Of a stretch of DNA of 64,000 nt, positions 35,973 through 47,683 are shown one piece after another (position 1 is the stretch's first letter; the number at the start of each line of letters is the position of its first letter). The translations under genes were made by a program, and so were the position numbers. The notes under the pieces are model-generated. The model was given only the letters and a program-made list of their open reading frames with translations, was not told the DNA's origin and did no database searches. The DNA is from Culex pipiens pallens (lineage: Eukaryota > Arthropoda > Insecta > Diptera > Culicidae), in NCBI RefSeq assembly GCF_016801865.2, contig NC_068937.1:28731241-28795240 (forward strand), given 5' to 3'.

Positions 35973-36993
35973 GGGTCATTCCAGGTCAACTGGGTACATT
36001 TTTGGATTCGACCTTTATCGATTTGGACCAAACTTGGAGGGAACGTTCATCTATCGATTGTTACCAAAAATCCAAAGTTTGGTGCTGATTGGACCATCCC
36101 TCTATTTTTGGCACCACCCTCTTTTTTGACGATTTTCTAAAAAAAATCTTATAATCATAACTTTGAAACTATTTGAACAAAAGACTTCCTTTTATAGAAA
36201 ATTCCAACGAATTCGATAAAAATAAAATTTAAACCCTTAAATGCCCCCTAACATTATATTTTAACGTTTTATGTATAAAAATCTGTTTTGAACAATTCCT
36301 TATATTTTTATTTGTTTTATTTTATCACCATCGTGTTCCCCGGACAATTTAACATAATAATCAATGTAAACCTCAAACTTAAATGAACTATTGGGGAGAT
36401 ACAGCAATTTTACTGAAAAAAGTTTGATTTTGCGCAGCACGCTGTCCTATGAGTTCAAATTCGAAATAAGTTTCTCACATATAAAAACCGAACTATGCGG
36501 GATTCATCCCTTTTTGTTGAAAAGTACACCATGTACTTCCGAGTACTGCGCAAAATAAAACTTTTTTCATTGAAATCGCTGTATCTCGCTAATAGTTCAT
36601 TTTAGTTTGAGGTTTCCATAGATGTTTATGTAAAATTTTCCAGCGAACACGGTGGTGATAAAATAAAACAAATAAACATATAAGGAATTGGTCAAAACTA
36701 AATTTTTATACATAAATCGTGAAAATATAATGTAAGAAGGGTTAAAATTTTATTTTTATCGAATTCCTTGGACAAGACTTTTGCACAACTAGTTTCAAAT
36801 TTATGAGTAAAAGAAAAAATGTTTTTTAGCAAATCGTCAAAAAAGAGGGCGGTGCCAAAAAAAGAGAATTGGTCCAATCAGCACCAAACTTGGGATTTTT
36901 GTCAAGTATCGACAGATGAATGTTCCCTCCAAGTTTGGTCCAAATCGGAGAATGTCGAGTCCAAAAGTGTACCCAGTTGACCTGGAATGACCC
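35973..36993. mobile_element. 1.0 kb fold-back element with GGGTCATTCC ends
   Basis: GGGTCATTCCAGGTCAACTG at the left and its complement ending at 36993 form TIRs that extend as imperfect arms of about 150 bases (including TTGGACCAAACTTGGAGGGA). ATTT flanks both sides (35969-35972, 36994-36997), possibly a 4 bp target duplication, though A/T-rich flanks make this weak. The short mirror frames in the arms are not genes. Confidence 0.75.
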
Positions 36994-36997
36994 ATTT

Positions 36998-38300
36998 ATA
37001 TTTTTTTTTTCTTTTTGAAACGAGATTAGGCCATTGCAAATATACATGATTCCCCTTTTTTGAAAACTACATAAAAATTAGAAGGCAAAAAATATTATAG
37101 CATAAAATTAAATTTAAATTGAAAAACTTGTACAATTTATTTAAACCTATTTTAAATACATGGATTATTGTCATTTTTGTCGATTAAATTAAATTAAAAT
37201 GAATTTTGGGACTATGGGAAATAAATATTTTCATTCATTCATTGATATTTGGAAGGTTCTACGGACCGTTTATAATTTTCCAAACCTAAAATCAATAGAG
37301 ACGACGTGGTTTATGGACGGCCCCGTTCTGTTACACCCATTTCGCACGGAGTCCTTAAACCAGGTTTTGTTTCAATCAACGGTTTAAGAATCCGTTGCAA
37401 AAGGCATTTTAAATTAAAAAAACAATAAAAGAGAAGAAAATCAAGGTTGAAAATAAAAATAATAATCAAAGCCAAAAAGAACGCCCAAAGCCTTCCCCGC
37501 AATACTCGAGCAATTGTTTTATTCTACTTTGAGAGTAGCATTTCTGCATGCCTGCTGGCTACTTACACACGTTAGGGGAACAGCATCTAATTCCAGCGTG
37601 CCTCTAATGTTGGCAGGTCAGAACTTTGACATTCAATTAAAGCTAATTAAAAGCGTTTTCAACTGAAATCGAGTGATAAATACCTCAATAAGAAGTGAGC
37701 AAATAAGTTTCTATCAAAAGTTTTGCTAAATTAGTTGTTTAAATAGTGAAAATCAGCAAATTGGATGGAGTTAGGAGCGAGTGCTTAACTTGCCAAACAT
37801 ACGAGAATTTCCCCTACTTCATGATAATGAAAGCAATTCTTTTTAAGCCCTAATACACACTCATTACGCGCGAGTGGTTCAAACGATGGTGAAGAACGGT
37901 ATTTGCAAAAGCTCTCTAAATTTTTCGAATCTGCTTATGAAATGTTTACACAGCAAAATTCCAGAGAAGTATTTTTTTTTTTTGCTTATTTAAACAATAC
38001 AGCTTTTAGTATTCTTATGTTTCTGGAAAGTCTTCAAGTTTAAAATGAAATTAATGATGGCTTAAAGTTTGAAGAAGAACGACGCATTTAATTACTGTTA
38101 ATTTTACTCATTGTTCAAAAAATGTGCACATTTTTTTCATGCAAAACTCTCTTTTCTCTCAAACTTACGAACGAAAACGGCAATACCTTGACGCAATTCA
38201 AACAACGCACCGTGCGTTTCCATCACTCGAGAAAAGCTCACTACGGATGTATCCAGTTTCATATCTCTAATCTGTTTTCCTCCACACAAATAGAGATGCT
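36998..38300. other. AT-rich spacer, no gene recognised
   Basis: No coding frame, TIR or tandem repeat was recognised. Composition becomes more even toward 38.1 kb. Confidence 0.35.
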
Positions 38301-40000
38301 AGCCGCCACTTCAGCTTCACACTAGTGTTAGTGCGTCTCTACATTGCATTCCTCTCTCAAACACCAAAACTCTCCCTTCTTCGTTTGTATTCGAATGTTG
38401 TCGAAGTTCAAACTTCAAACGTAAAAAACTGGGGGGCTTGGCCTTTCCCATCCTGTCTGGCCCGAACTGGCAACACTGACGCTCCCCAAGCTCTCTCTCG
38501 CGCGAGATTCCTTATCGCCCGACTGTTTTCGCTCCCCAAGTTGTGAGCGTTTCGCTCCCTCTCTCTGATTATGGGGAATCTGCTCTCCAAGTGAGAGAGA
38601 AACAACAAAAAAACTGTCAAGAGTTGACGCAGTTCGGACGGGACGGGGGGCGCTTTTAGCGTTGCGAAAAAGGAACATCACTCTCAGTTTATCACCAGTG
38701 GCGGGGCCGTGCGGAGTTGTCCACCAGAACCGGGTTCACGAGTTCCGTCGTCGGAATAAGAGGAAGAAGAGTTGGAGGATTTTTTTTTCTTGCCCTGTTT
38801 CGGAATCGCGCGCTGGGCCGGATTTACGTGTGCATGGGTCGAAATTAGGATCCTCGGGGGGTCGAAAAAACGGTGCTCTGGCAGGTTCAGGAATAACCGG
38901 AAATGGTGCTTGTTAGTGTGTAACCAAAAATTAGTGCAATAGTTGTCCCTTCGAGATATTGAAGATTGGCAGCTCTCAGCTCGGATGCTCTCGCTCTTCG
39001 TTTCTCTCTCACTCACTGTGTAATGTAATGCCATCCGGAAATCTGGTGCTGCGTCGGAAATCGATTCCAAGTGTGTGACCAAATCCAGCCAACTGTGATT
39101 CTTCGTGTGTGGATTTTGTACCAGTGTGTTCCGGCGTTTACATTTCGTGTTACAAGGTACAACCTCTCGCTTCTTTTTTTCAACTCATCCCCCCACAAGG
39201 ATTCAGCAGAATCTTCTTGTCAATCACGTACACGAATTCTTCTTCGTCTTCTTTGCGCACTGGGGAGCAGCACACAAAGCCTGGGTGCTCTTATCACTCT
39301 GCCCGAGCTCTTGTGTATTGAAAACAGATTTTTGCACTTCTCTTTTATGCGACATTCGTCAACGATTAAGCCATAGAACGGCTTTCAAGACCGATTACAG
39401 CTCACCTGCTTGACAGCTGTCACTTTGACAGCAGTGTTGCCAGCTTATGTTATTCGCCGATTTCGCCACTCAACTCGTGCTTAGTCTTGAACTTTGGTCT
39501 ATGACATTCTGGAAGGGGAGCCCCCGGTAGAGGAAGAAGCCGCGGTATAAATAATTGATCAGGAGAGCGACACGAGTTACACGCCAAAGTTACGCGCACA
39601 CACCTCCTGCGGGGCAAGTACAAACAAAAAAAAAGCACAAAGACTGCTCTTCTCTGCGTGTAATCTCGCGCGTCAATGTCTGCGTGTGAAGTTTTTCTTT
39701 TTTGGGACCTCGTTTTTGCCTCCCAAGATTCGAGGGGGCAGTGTTGCCAGCGAAGAAAAAAAAAGTGCACTTTCGATTAATTTAAATCGCACTGCTGCAG
39801 CAGCAGCAGCACAAGTGGGTAATCACGACACGACACACAAGTGGATTGTTTCACGTTCACACGTTTGGGGCCTACAACAGTCAACAAGACAAGAGAGAGA
39901 GTTACATCACCGCCGTTAGAGTCGTCGTTGGCGGCGTCCACAGCGTCATGCATGACCTTCAACCAGGTTCAGCCGGAGAAGATTGCTGAAGCTGGCTGGT
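38301..40000 (+). other. GC-rich island, possible host promoter and untranslated exon
   Basis: This is the most G/C-rich part of the window, with CT-rich and GAGA-like tracts, a TATA-like GGTATAAATAA at about 39543-39553, GCA triplets near 39795 and no long clean frame. Its style (TCAGT initiators, low repeat content) suggests host regulatory DNA or a 5' UTR. No protein can be supported. Confidence 0.4.
38684..39157 (+). promoter_or_regulatory. Candidate initiator and non-coding first exon
   Basis: TCAGTT at 38684-38689 matches the insect initiator consensus with A+1 at 38686. A GGAG-like sequence sits at +28 but only partly matches the downstream promoter element. About 470 bases downstream, CAAG followed by GTACAA at 39157 resembles a splice donor. 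This could be a non-coding first exon of a plus-strand gene whose coding exons lie outside the window. It is unproven. Confidence 0.25.
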
Positions 40001-41185
40001 GAAGTACTATACTGCCTGGATGTTTGGAGCAGTACACTTCTTGACTGGAGTGACTGAGATCAGACTGGTTTGTTCTTGAGGTTTTGTTTGCTCAACTGGT
40101 TCGCCAAATCTGGCTCATTATGGAATTTGAGCTGAATTTTGAGGCTGTTAAATAAAAACAGCAGTTGAAAGTTGAACCAAGAATGGCCGGAGTCCTCAGA
40201 GATGATCCAACGGGGAGATATTTACGGCATAAATCTGAAGCAATGTCGTGCCACCCCTTTCAAATGTTGCTCCAGAAATGACCTTTTTACCGGAGCATTA
40301 ATTTTGGATATTTACCTAATGATTGCCTTGCCCACCTGATAATATTTAATTGCCCTTATTCTTATTTGAATGCCTGTCAAAACCAAATGAGAAATTTAGG
40401 GCCGACGCAGGTTTGATCCTCAATACAATTGGATGAAAATCAGTGCGCCAATAAAAAGTTCAATGTGATACAACATATGAATAGCTTTTACACAGTTATT
40501 TCGACAAAATCGACCACAATGGAGTTCTAAAGCCAGCGAACTTTTTTCACCCGCAAAAGAGAGAGGAAGCAAAAAGAAAATCGCTACCAAACTTCCAAAT
40601 TTAAATTAAATAAATAAGATGAAGATTTTTTGAGAATTTCCTTGTTGGCACCACTTAAAATTGTTTATTTTGTTTTGTTTAAACACATTGCCCATCTATA
40701 AAAAAAAGGCAAGGTCATTTTTCGACGTGTCACGTCACACCTGCAAGTGTAGTAGTGAAAGGGATGTCCCGCTGAATAATCAAGATGATGATTTCTTGAG
40801 ATTCTTTTTACCGATCTTTCGTGCGTGAGAGAGGAGAGCCGTGTTCCCTTCCGATTTTTTCTCTCGATGAGCGTCAACAGATTTTCTTTCGATGATGATT
40901 CTTCCATCACTGCATTAAGCCCTAATGTCAATTTTTATGTATGTACAGCGATAAAAAATACCAGTAATAGTAGTTTATGCTACAAGTTGCAAAAAGACCG
41001 GTAAACCTCGTTGGATAAATGTACAACTCGTGCTGAAAAAATCAAGTTTTGCAACGTGTTGCTTACAACATTTTTTTGCAATTCCGAAAAACGCTTATAT
41101 AATGGAATTTTATGTCAAACATTCATGTGTATAGTAAATTCATCGTTCAAAACAAAACAATATTGAAAAATGTTACTTTTCGATA
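40001..41185. other. Spacer with duplicated 30 bp phrase
   Basis: No gene is recognised. The phrase GTCAATTTTTATGTATGTAC followed by GCGATAAAAAA at about 40926-40957 recurs at about 42194-42226 (see findings). Confidence 0.35.
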
Positions 41186-41187
41186 CT

Positions 41188-41251
41188 AGTGCTGAAAAGT
41201 TCAACTTTTCAGCACCCATTTCAGTGCTGAAAAGTAGGACTTTTCAGCACT
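41188..41251. repeat. Tandem pair of short hairpins (AGTGCTGAAAAGT)
   Basis: Two adjacent inverted repeats, each with arms of about 12-14 bases (AGTGCTGAAAAGT and complement) and loops of only a few bases, lie about 35 bases apart. Four copies of the motif alternate in orientation within 64 bases. Confidence 0.85.
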
Positions 41252-41387
41252 GTTATTGAAAGGTATTAATTTTCCATTCTGTTATTTTTGGTAGGGAAAA
41301 GTAGGCCGTTTCGTTTCTCCAGAAGGGCAGGAAAAGTTGACAGTTTCACAGTGGAATTGCAAAAAAAAAAACCATTTCTGACCAATG

Positions 41388-42230
41388 CACAGTGGTCCAG
41401 ATCGCAAAATTAAGTGGAAAATAGATTTTCCGAAAATTGGTTAAGTTTTGGAGCTTTGGTGTCTTCAGAAGAGTTGTTGCAAATGGAAAGGAGCAACTTT
41501 TGGTTTGGTTGAAAATTAGGGTAGTTCACTATTAGGGTGATTTTGAAAATCTAACTTTCCAGGAATTTTTTTGTCTTCTAAAAAGTTGTTGGGCTTGCCA
41601 ATCCAAGCAACTTTGTCGAAGACACCAACATTTTATCTCGCAATCTACGCCTTCTACGACCAAATTTAGAGAAAGCATCTGAGCAAACCTTCAAAAATCA
41701 GTTTTTTGAACGTAGCAATACAGGGTTGAGTTTTAGAGAAACGTGTTATTCGGGGCACTTTTAGAGTTCTAAAAAAAGAACATTTTTATTATCTGACAAG
41801 TCAATTTGGACTTAAGGGTCAAAAGTTACAGCCAATTTAATGTAAAAAAGATGCAAATTTAAAACTTGAATATCTCGAAATGGCGCAAGCCAAATTTTAA
41901 GCACTAGATTGCATTTGAAAGATGAGATCTAGTACTACAAACGCTGAAAAAATCTCAGGGGTGTTTTTCTTTAACCTAGAGATATCTCCATTTGAAAAAG
42001 TCTAATTTTCAAGGGAAAACCATATGGTACCACCCTAACGAAATTCGAAAAGTTTCCAAATATATTTTTCATGTAATTTTGCCCGCTGAATCTGAATCTC
42101 AGAGCCAAATTGTCGAAAAATCGATTTTTGGTCATATTTTTGGTTTAAATGATAATTTTACATAGAAACACAAAATATTACCAAAAATCAATTGTCAATT
42201 TTTATGTATGTACGACGATAAAAAAACATA
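41388..42230. repeat. Repeat-like AT-rich block between short direct repeats
   Basis: ACCATTTCTGACCAATG occurs at about 41371-41387 and again at about 42240-42256. The block between them includes CAGTGGTCC at its left edge and short mirrored phrases around GAAGACACCAA. It resembles a non-autonomous element, but no TIR or clean TSD could be established. Confidence 0.4.
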
Positions 42231-42899
42231 AGGAAAAACCATTTCTGACCAATGGTCCCCTTGGAACATGCTGTCAAGGAGGATGCTTTCTGCCAAGAAG
42301 GGCCGCGAAGTTTTTTTTTAATTGAATTAAAAATCTATCTTAAATCCTTTGCGGTCGTACAAAGGGTCATTGTATAGTCCAGACTCGATAATCCAAAGCC
42401 TCGATTATCCGAAGGCTTGTATGGGACTTCGGATAATCGAATCACGGACAAAACAAAGTATTTTTGAATTTTCTTATTTTTAATATCAAACTCGAGTTCT
42501 GCGACCCCGTTTTATTAAATTTCTTAAACCCCGTCAAATTTAAATGGTTGATTGCCTTTAAAATTACCAAATTCAATTTTTCAGTTTTTCATTTTGGCTG
42601 CCATCTTGGATTTAAAAATTCTAAATCACTTTAAAACTCGACAGTAAAAAATAAGACAAAGAAAAAAAATATTTTGACATAGGACTATGTCTCTATTTAC
42701 TATATTGTGGGGCCAGTTCAGAAATTCGATCCAAAGCGTCACTTTTAAGCGTTAAAAAAGGGGACATTTTGAACGCTTATATCTTTTTTCCCTGTGAATC
42801 AATACAGACGGTTGGACCACCAATCGAAAGAGGAAGACTTCAGTTATTGTTTAACTACATAGATAGTTTGACTAAACATAGTTAAAGCACTTAAAACAT

Positions 42900-43229
42900 G
42901 CAATCAAAATGAGTAATTTTTCAGTACAAATCGGACAGGTGACCAATCAGAGCGAGCGTATGCATTCGAGACCGCGCCCCTTTTGTGCCGTTCTCCGGCT
43001 GTGCCGCTATTTAAGCAGAAAATTTCGCAAAAGCAAGTCACTTTGGAACGAGCACTCGAACTGTGCACGTCGGGCCGGCACGGAGCAGCAGCAGCAGCGG
43101 CCAATAGAAGAAGAGGACCAGCAACCAGAAGGAAGAACCACCGGCAGCAGAAGGAGGAAATTCGAGCGAAGCGGACGGCGTGGAAGTCGCTATGATGCGG
43201 CGGTTCTCATGAAAAATGTCGAATTGGTG
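42900..43229 (+). other. GC-rich block upstream of the minisatellite
   Basis: This is rich in G/C with a CAG-repeat run near 43084. A 180-residue frame (42909-43451) begins here, but its C-terminal part is minisatellite and its N-terminal part has no recognisable domain. A TATTTAA at about 43008 followed 30 bases later by GTCACTT would fit a TATA/Inr pair. It could be a captured promoter or the start of a retroelement leader. Confidence 0.35.
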
Positions 43230-44044
43230 GTGGAAAAAACCTGGAGTGGCCTCGAAGTAGGTTCCCTCGGGGCCTGGGGGGACATTTACAGAACCATACT
43301 AGTTGTGGCAATATGGGTATCAAAATTCATGGTTTTTGATACTGAACATAATAATGGCCATTTCGACAGTATTGGCCACAACCTGGAGTGGCCGGTACCC
43401 TCAAAGAAGGTTCCCCCGGGGCCTGAGGGGACATTTACAGAACCATACTAGTTGTGGCAATATGGGTATCAAAATTCATGGTTTTTGATACTGAACATAA
43501 TAATGGCCATTTCGACAGTAGTGGCCACAACATGGAGTGGCCGGTGATCTCAAAGCAGGTTCCCCCGGGGCCCAGAGGGTTTTTTACAGAACCATACGAG
43601 TTGTGGCAATATGGGTATCAAAATTCATGGTTTTTGATACTGAACATAATAATGGCCATTTCGACAGTAGTGGCCACAACCTGGAATGGCCGGTGCCCTC
43701 AAAGAAGGTTCCCCCGGGGCCCGGGGGAACTTTTACAGAACCATACGAGTTGTGGCAATATGGGTATCAAAATTCATGGTTTTTGATACTGAACATAATA
43801 ATGGCCATTTCAACAGTAGTGGCCATAATATGAAGTGGCTGGTGCCCTCAAAGAAGGTTCCCCCGGGGCCTGGGGGACATTTACAGAACCATACGAGTTG
43901 TGGCAATATGGGTATCAAAATTCATGGTTTTTGATACTGAACATAATAATGGCCATTTCGACAGTAGTGTCCACAACCTGGAGTGGCCGGTGACCTCAAA
44001 GCAGGTTCCCCCGGGGCCAGGGGGAACTTTTACAGAACCATAAG

Positions 44045-44289
44045 AAGAAACGAAGTTGACTTTATAGCTGTCGGCCACCATTGCTAGTACCAACCACTAG
44101 TGTCTTCCTTTTATCTACAAGGACTTCGCCGCCCTGGGCTCCTAAGTGTATGAAAGTATGACACGGAGCGACGGCGCCGAATACCCATATTTACACAAAG
44201 AATTTTTAGAGCGCCCGCCGCGGGATTCGAACCAGCGACCTCAGGATTGTGAGTCCAGTGCGCGGTCCGATTGATCCACACGGGCGGGA
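44045..44289 (-). mobile_element. tRNA-derived SINE-like insert in the minisatellite
   Basis: Minus-strand reading begins with a tRNA-like head (44211-44287) and continues into a non-tRNA body through about 44045. Part of one minisatellite unit is missing across the junction, so the insertion was accompanied by a deletion, or by later unequal exchange. No TSD was found. Confidence 0.55.
44211..44287 (-). pseudogene. tRNA-like sequence, CAC-type anticodon loop
   Basis: On the minus strand the acceptor strands CGCCCGT and GCGGGCG pair. A D-arm GTGG/CCGC, an anticodon loop CTCACAA (CAC in the anticodon position) and a perfect B box GGTTCGAATCC are present. Mismatches in the anticodon and T stems, plus a degenerate A box, argue for a SINE head and not a functional tRNA-Val. 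Confidence 0.55.
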
Positions 44290-44856
44290 CATAGTAGTGG
44301 CCACAACATGGAGTGGCCGGTGCCCTCAAAGAAGGTCCCCCGGGGCCTGGGGGGACATTTACAGAGCCATAAGAGTTGTGGCTATATGGGTATCAAAATT
44401 CATGGTTTTTGATACTGAACATAATAATGGCCATTTCGACAGTAGTGGCCACAACATGGAGTGGCCGGTGATCTCAAAGCAGGTTCCCCCGGGGCCCAGA
44501 GGGTCTTTTACAGAACCATACGAGTTGTGGCAATATCGGTATCAAAATTCATGGTTTTTGATACTGAACATGAAAATTGACATTTCGACCGTAGTGGCCA
44601 CAACCTGGAGTTGTCGGTGCCCTCATGGAAGGTTCACCTTGGGAGAACATTTATGACAATTTTGCCGACAAATCTATGAAACAAAATAAAATAATCTTAT
44701 TCCAGATTTCACTAGCAATCCAACAACACATTCAAATTGTTTGGTCCTATGTCTTTCGGTTATGTCTCTGACATACCATCTTGAACTTTTTTTCTTGATT
44801 CGATTATCCGAAGTGAGATTTTTCTGAGGCCTTCGGATAATCGAGTCTGGCCTGTA

Positions 44857-46880
44857 CTCAAACAAATAAGCTTTATCGTTGAACAATAATACCAGCAATT
44901 TAAGCTTGATTTTAGGACCCAATTCAGATCCAACAGACAGACTGGAATAGACTTTTTGAATTATTATTATCAAACAACGTGTTTTCAATATTGGTCATGT
45001 CTGTCACATAACCACCTTTTGCTTTTTTTTGTCTTGTTTGCAAAAAACTGCGTTAAGCCATTTTGAGAAAAGGTCGAATGGACAAAAGGTCGCTTAAGGA
45101 CAAAAAATCATAATTTGAAATTGTCTAATTTCAATAAAAAAAATAGTGGAAAGTTGTGTATTCTTTAAAACATCAATGATTTTGCAACATTTTGTTGTTT
45201 TTTCCATTCTGTTTTTTTAAATATCAATAATTTTGTAACAATTTTTGTGTGGTTTTTCATTCTTACAAACAGCAACAGCTCCTTCTATAGTTTGTTATGT
45301 AAAATTGTCTGACTTCAATTAAGGCCGTTGCAAATATTTTCCAAAGTTTTTGTCGACCCTTCAAAATTGGTCCAAAAAATCAGGGACAAAAAAATATTGT
45401 TTCAAAAAACTTCAAAATTTTTATGAATTTAGAAGTCAAATCGACTGAAAACAATCTGAAATGCAATTTTCTGCATTGTTAAATTTAGCATGTTTAGGCT
45501 AGAGTGAAAATATTTTTTTTTACGCAAAAAATAACATTCAATACCTACTTGGATATTTTGGAAACTAATGATTGCAAAACAGTGTTTAAACTTCGATGAA
45601 GAAGAATATTGGCAGAAATTCAAAACCACACGGGTAAATAATTCAATATTTAAAACCACGGAATTATAATACTTCAAATCAACTCATTTCCCTGGAATTT
45701 TACCGGATGCTTTAAATGTCAAGCCTCGTCAAACATTGTCCCCAGCAAAACTCAAACCTTCCAGTAACTGTTTTTCTTTTTCCAAGAAAGTCAAGCCTTT
45801 CGCCCAGCTTCGAACGTGTTTGCCTCCGTTACTACAAGCAAAAGGGGTAGGCATCATTCCGAAGAAAGGTTTCATTTATTCCCAGAAAACGGCAACCTTC
45901 TCGAGTACACAAAATCGAACCAATTTATTGACAATCTGTGCGCTCTGCCACGTGTATTAAACGTGTGTGTGTGTGTGTGTGCGTTTGTTCGATCAGAATA
46001 TTCGTGCCCCCGTATGTACAATTTTGCGAACCTTCTGGGAATGTGGCTTTTTGCTTATCATTTGCTACGCGTGTGTGTGTCATTGTATATTGTGTAAGTT
46101 CAAAATGACGATATTTTCCTACTTTTTTTGCTATCTGCAAAATAAAAGAACACCTCTGTGGAGAAACACGAAAATAAACAACAAACTTGGAAGACACAAA
46201 CACCGACCAGAAGGCCAAAGTATAATAACGACAATAAAATAGGCTCAGAAAACGTCGCTCGTGGAGCAGCAGCACCAGCTGGTGCGAGAGATCGAACCAG
46301 AAAAGTCACACGCACACGCACCAAATCCGCTCAGTTTATCAATTTTGGCGAATCGGAATTCCTCGGAGAGTATTTGGTCGCTTGCTCTGTGGTGAGAGAA
46401 CCGCAGTAGCGAAGTAGCATAAAGAGCTCTGTTGTCTTATGGTGCGGAATTATTTACGACGTGTCGATATTGCGCTGGAAAGAACAGAAAGATTTATCTT
46501 GTTTCGATCAGGGGCTTAGAAAATTCCGGAAGTTTTGTTTAAGTCTAACAAACTTAATTTTATTTTTTTGCTTATTAGGTGTTTTAAACCCGTATTTAAA
46601 AAACCTGAAAAGTGAAAAATAAATAAAAAAAAAGTTAATGGGACCATTTAAAAAGACTCTTCTTCCTTATTATCTATTATCTAAAATATTAGACCTGGTC
46701 ACAATTTGCAAACATAGACGTTTTTCGACCAGTTTTGGATGAACACAAAAATACTCCATGAAATGATCTCAACAATTAAAATCACAACAACTGTCTGAAA
46801 CTTTTTCTTCTTCCCTTTTATCGACAAAATTCCAGGAAATTAATCGAATGATATCAATTGTTCCCTTAGTTTCGAAGATA
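44857..46880. other. Spacer with a repeat fragment and a GC-richer part
   Basis: About 45319-45590 shares its left end with the element at 54772 (AAGGCCGTTGCAAATATTTT and a GAAACTAATGATTG-like block) but lacks the right end, so it is a truncated copy. From 45700 to 46450 the DNA is GC-richer with a (GT)n run at 45963-45981. An 83-residue frame ending near a GGTGAG donor-like site at about 46391 has no recognisable domain. Confidence 0.4.
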
Positions 46881-46882
46881 AA

Positions 46883-47242
46883 CGGTCCAGACTCAATTAT
46901 CTGAAGGCCTCGTAAAAATCACTTCGGATAATCAAAACTTCGGATAATCGAATCACGAAAAAAAAAAAATTTTTTCGATGCCTGATTTTTTTATTTTCGA
47001 GTATGACCCCTAAACTACGTTAAAGTGATTAAAAACTTTTAAATCCAAGATGGCGGTCAATATGGCGGCGTTGAAATATTGAAAAAATGCATTTTATTAT
47101 TTAGTAGGCAATAAACTATTAAAATTTGACTTAAATGGGGTTGCATAACTCGAATTTGATGTTTAAAACAAGAAAAAGAAAAAAAACGATTTTTTTTGTT
47201 CGTGATTCGAAGTCTGATACAAACCTTCGGATAATCGATACA
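46883..47242. mobile_element. Short pogo-like element (MITE), copy C
   Basis: CGGTCCAGACTCAATTATCT at the left and CCTTCGGATAATCGAT at the right match the pogo-like TIRs of copies A and B with substitutions, and the right end is shortened. The interior contains the family phrase in reverse (TTAAATCCAAGATGGCGGTC) and several GGATAATCGA repeats. At about 360 bp it is a miniature derivative. Confidence 0.75.
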
Positions 47243-47683
47243 AAGACCCCCAAAACGGTGTTATACCCACTCCAAAATGTTTATTTAGCAATTCTATGGT
47301 AATATATTGACATTTAGTTTAATTAAAAGTTTGCAAAAATAAGTTTAGGTAAGTTTTACATAGAATTTACAGAGTTATATAAACTTTTATACTAAGTAGT
47401 TAGTAAACTTTATATGCAATCCAAATTGTTTTTTTGATCAGTCAAGGATGCCTATTTGGAGTTGGGAGACTGGATTTATGGTGATTTGTCAACAAATAAC
47501 TTTATTTGTGTTAATTTTTCGAAAGGTGTACAAACTTTTCTGCACCTTTTTTGATTTTTGTGATAGTATTTGTTATATAACTTTTTATAGAAATCATCTT
47601 TTCATGAGCTTTTTGTAGCAAAATGTTCGGCATGAGTTTCTGAACAAAACGTAGTACTAGGTTTCAGTCTAACTTAAAATTGT

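Larger units (their letters stand above)
43230..44640. repeat. 149 bp minisatellite, about 7 units, interrupted
   Basis: The phrase TTCATGGTTTTTGATACTGA occurs at 43326, 43475, 43624, 43773, 43921, 44399 and 44548. Spacing is 149, 149, 149, 148, then 478 across an inserted tRNA-like element, then 149. Each unit holds a GC-rich near-palindrome around TTCCCCCGGGGCC and the phrase GGCCATTTCGACAGTAGTGG. Because 149 is not a multiple of 3, frames shift between units, arguing against a coding repeat. Confidence 0.93.
42375..44854. mobile_element. pogo-like TIR element, copy B, carrying a minisatellite
   Basis: The left end TAGTCCAGACTCGATAATCC and the right end GATAATCGAGTCTGGCCTG are diverged versions of copy A's TIRs, flanked by TA (42373-42374, 44855-44856). 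A duplicated ATTATCCGAAG motif follows each end. The interior phrase CCATCTTGGATTTAAAAA at about 42601 matches copy A. From about 42650 to 44790 the DNA is foreign: a promoter-like GC-rich block (42900-43230) and the 149 bp tandem array. Confidence 0.8.

Noticed and set aside
42909..43451. 180-residue frame before and into the minisatellite
   Set aside because: The C-terminal half is minisatellite and the N-terminal half has no recognised domain. It is kept only as a GC-rich block.
43230..44640. CRISPR-like or protein-repeat array
   Set aside because: Units are 149 bp without distinct spacers and the DNA is eukaryotic. The unit length is not a multiple of three, so it is a minisatellite and not a coding repeat.
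46158..46409. Possible coding exon ending near a splice-donor-like GGTGAG
   Set aside because: The 83-residue frame has no recognisable similarity and no acceptor site partner was found.
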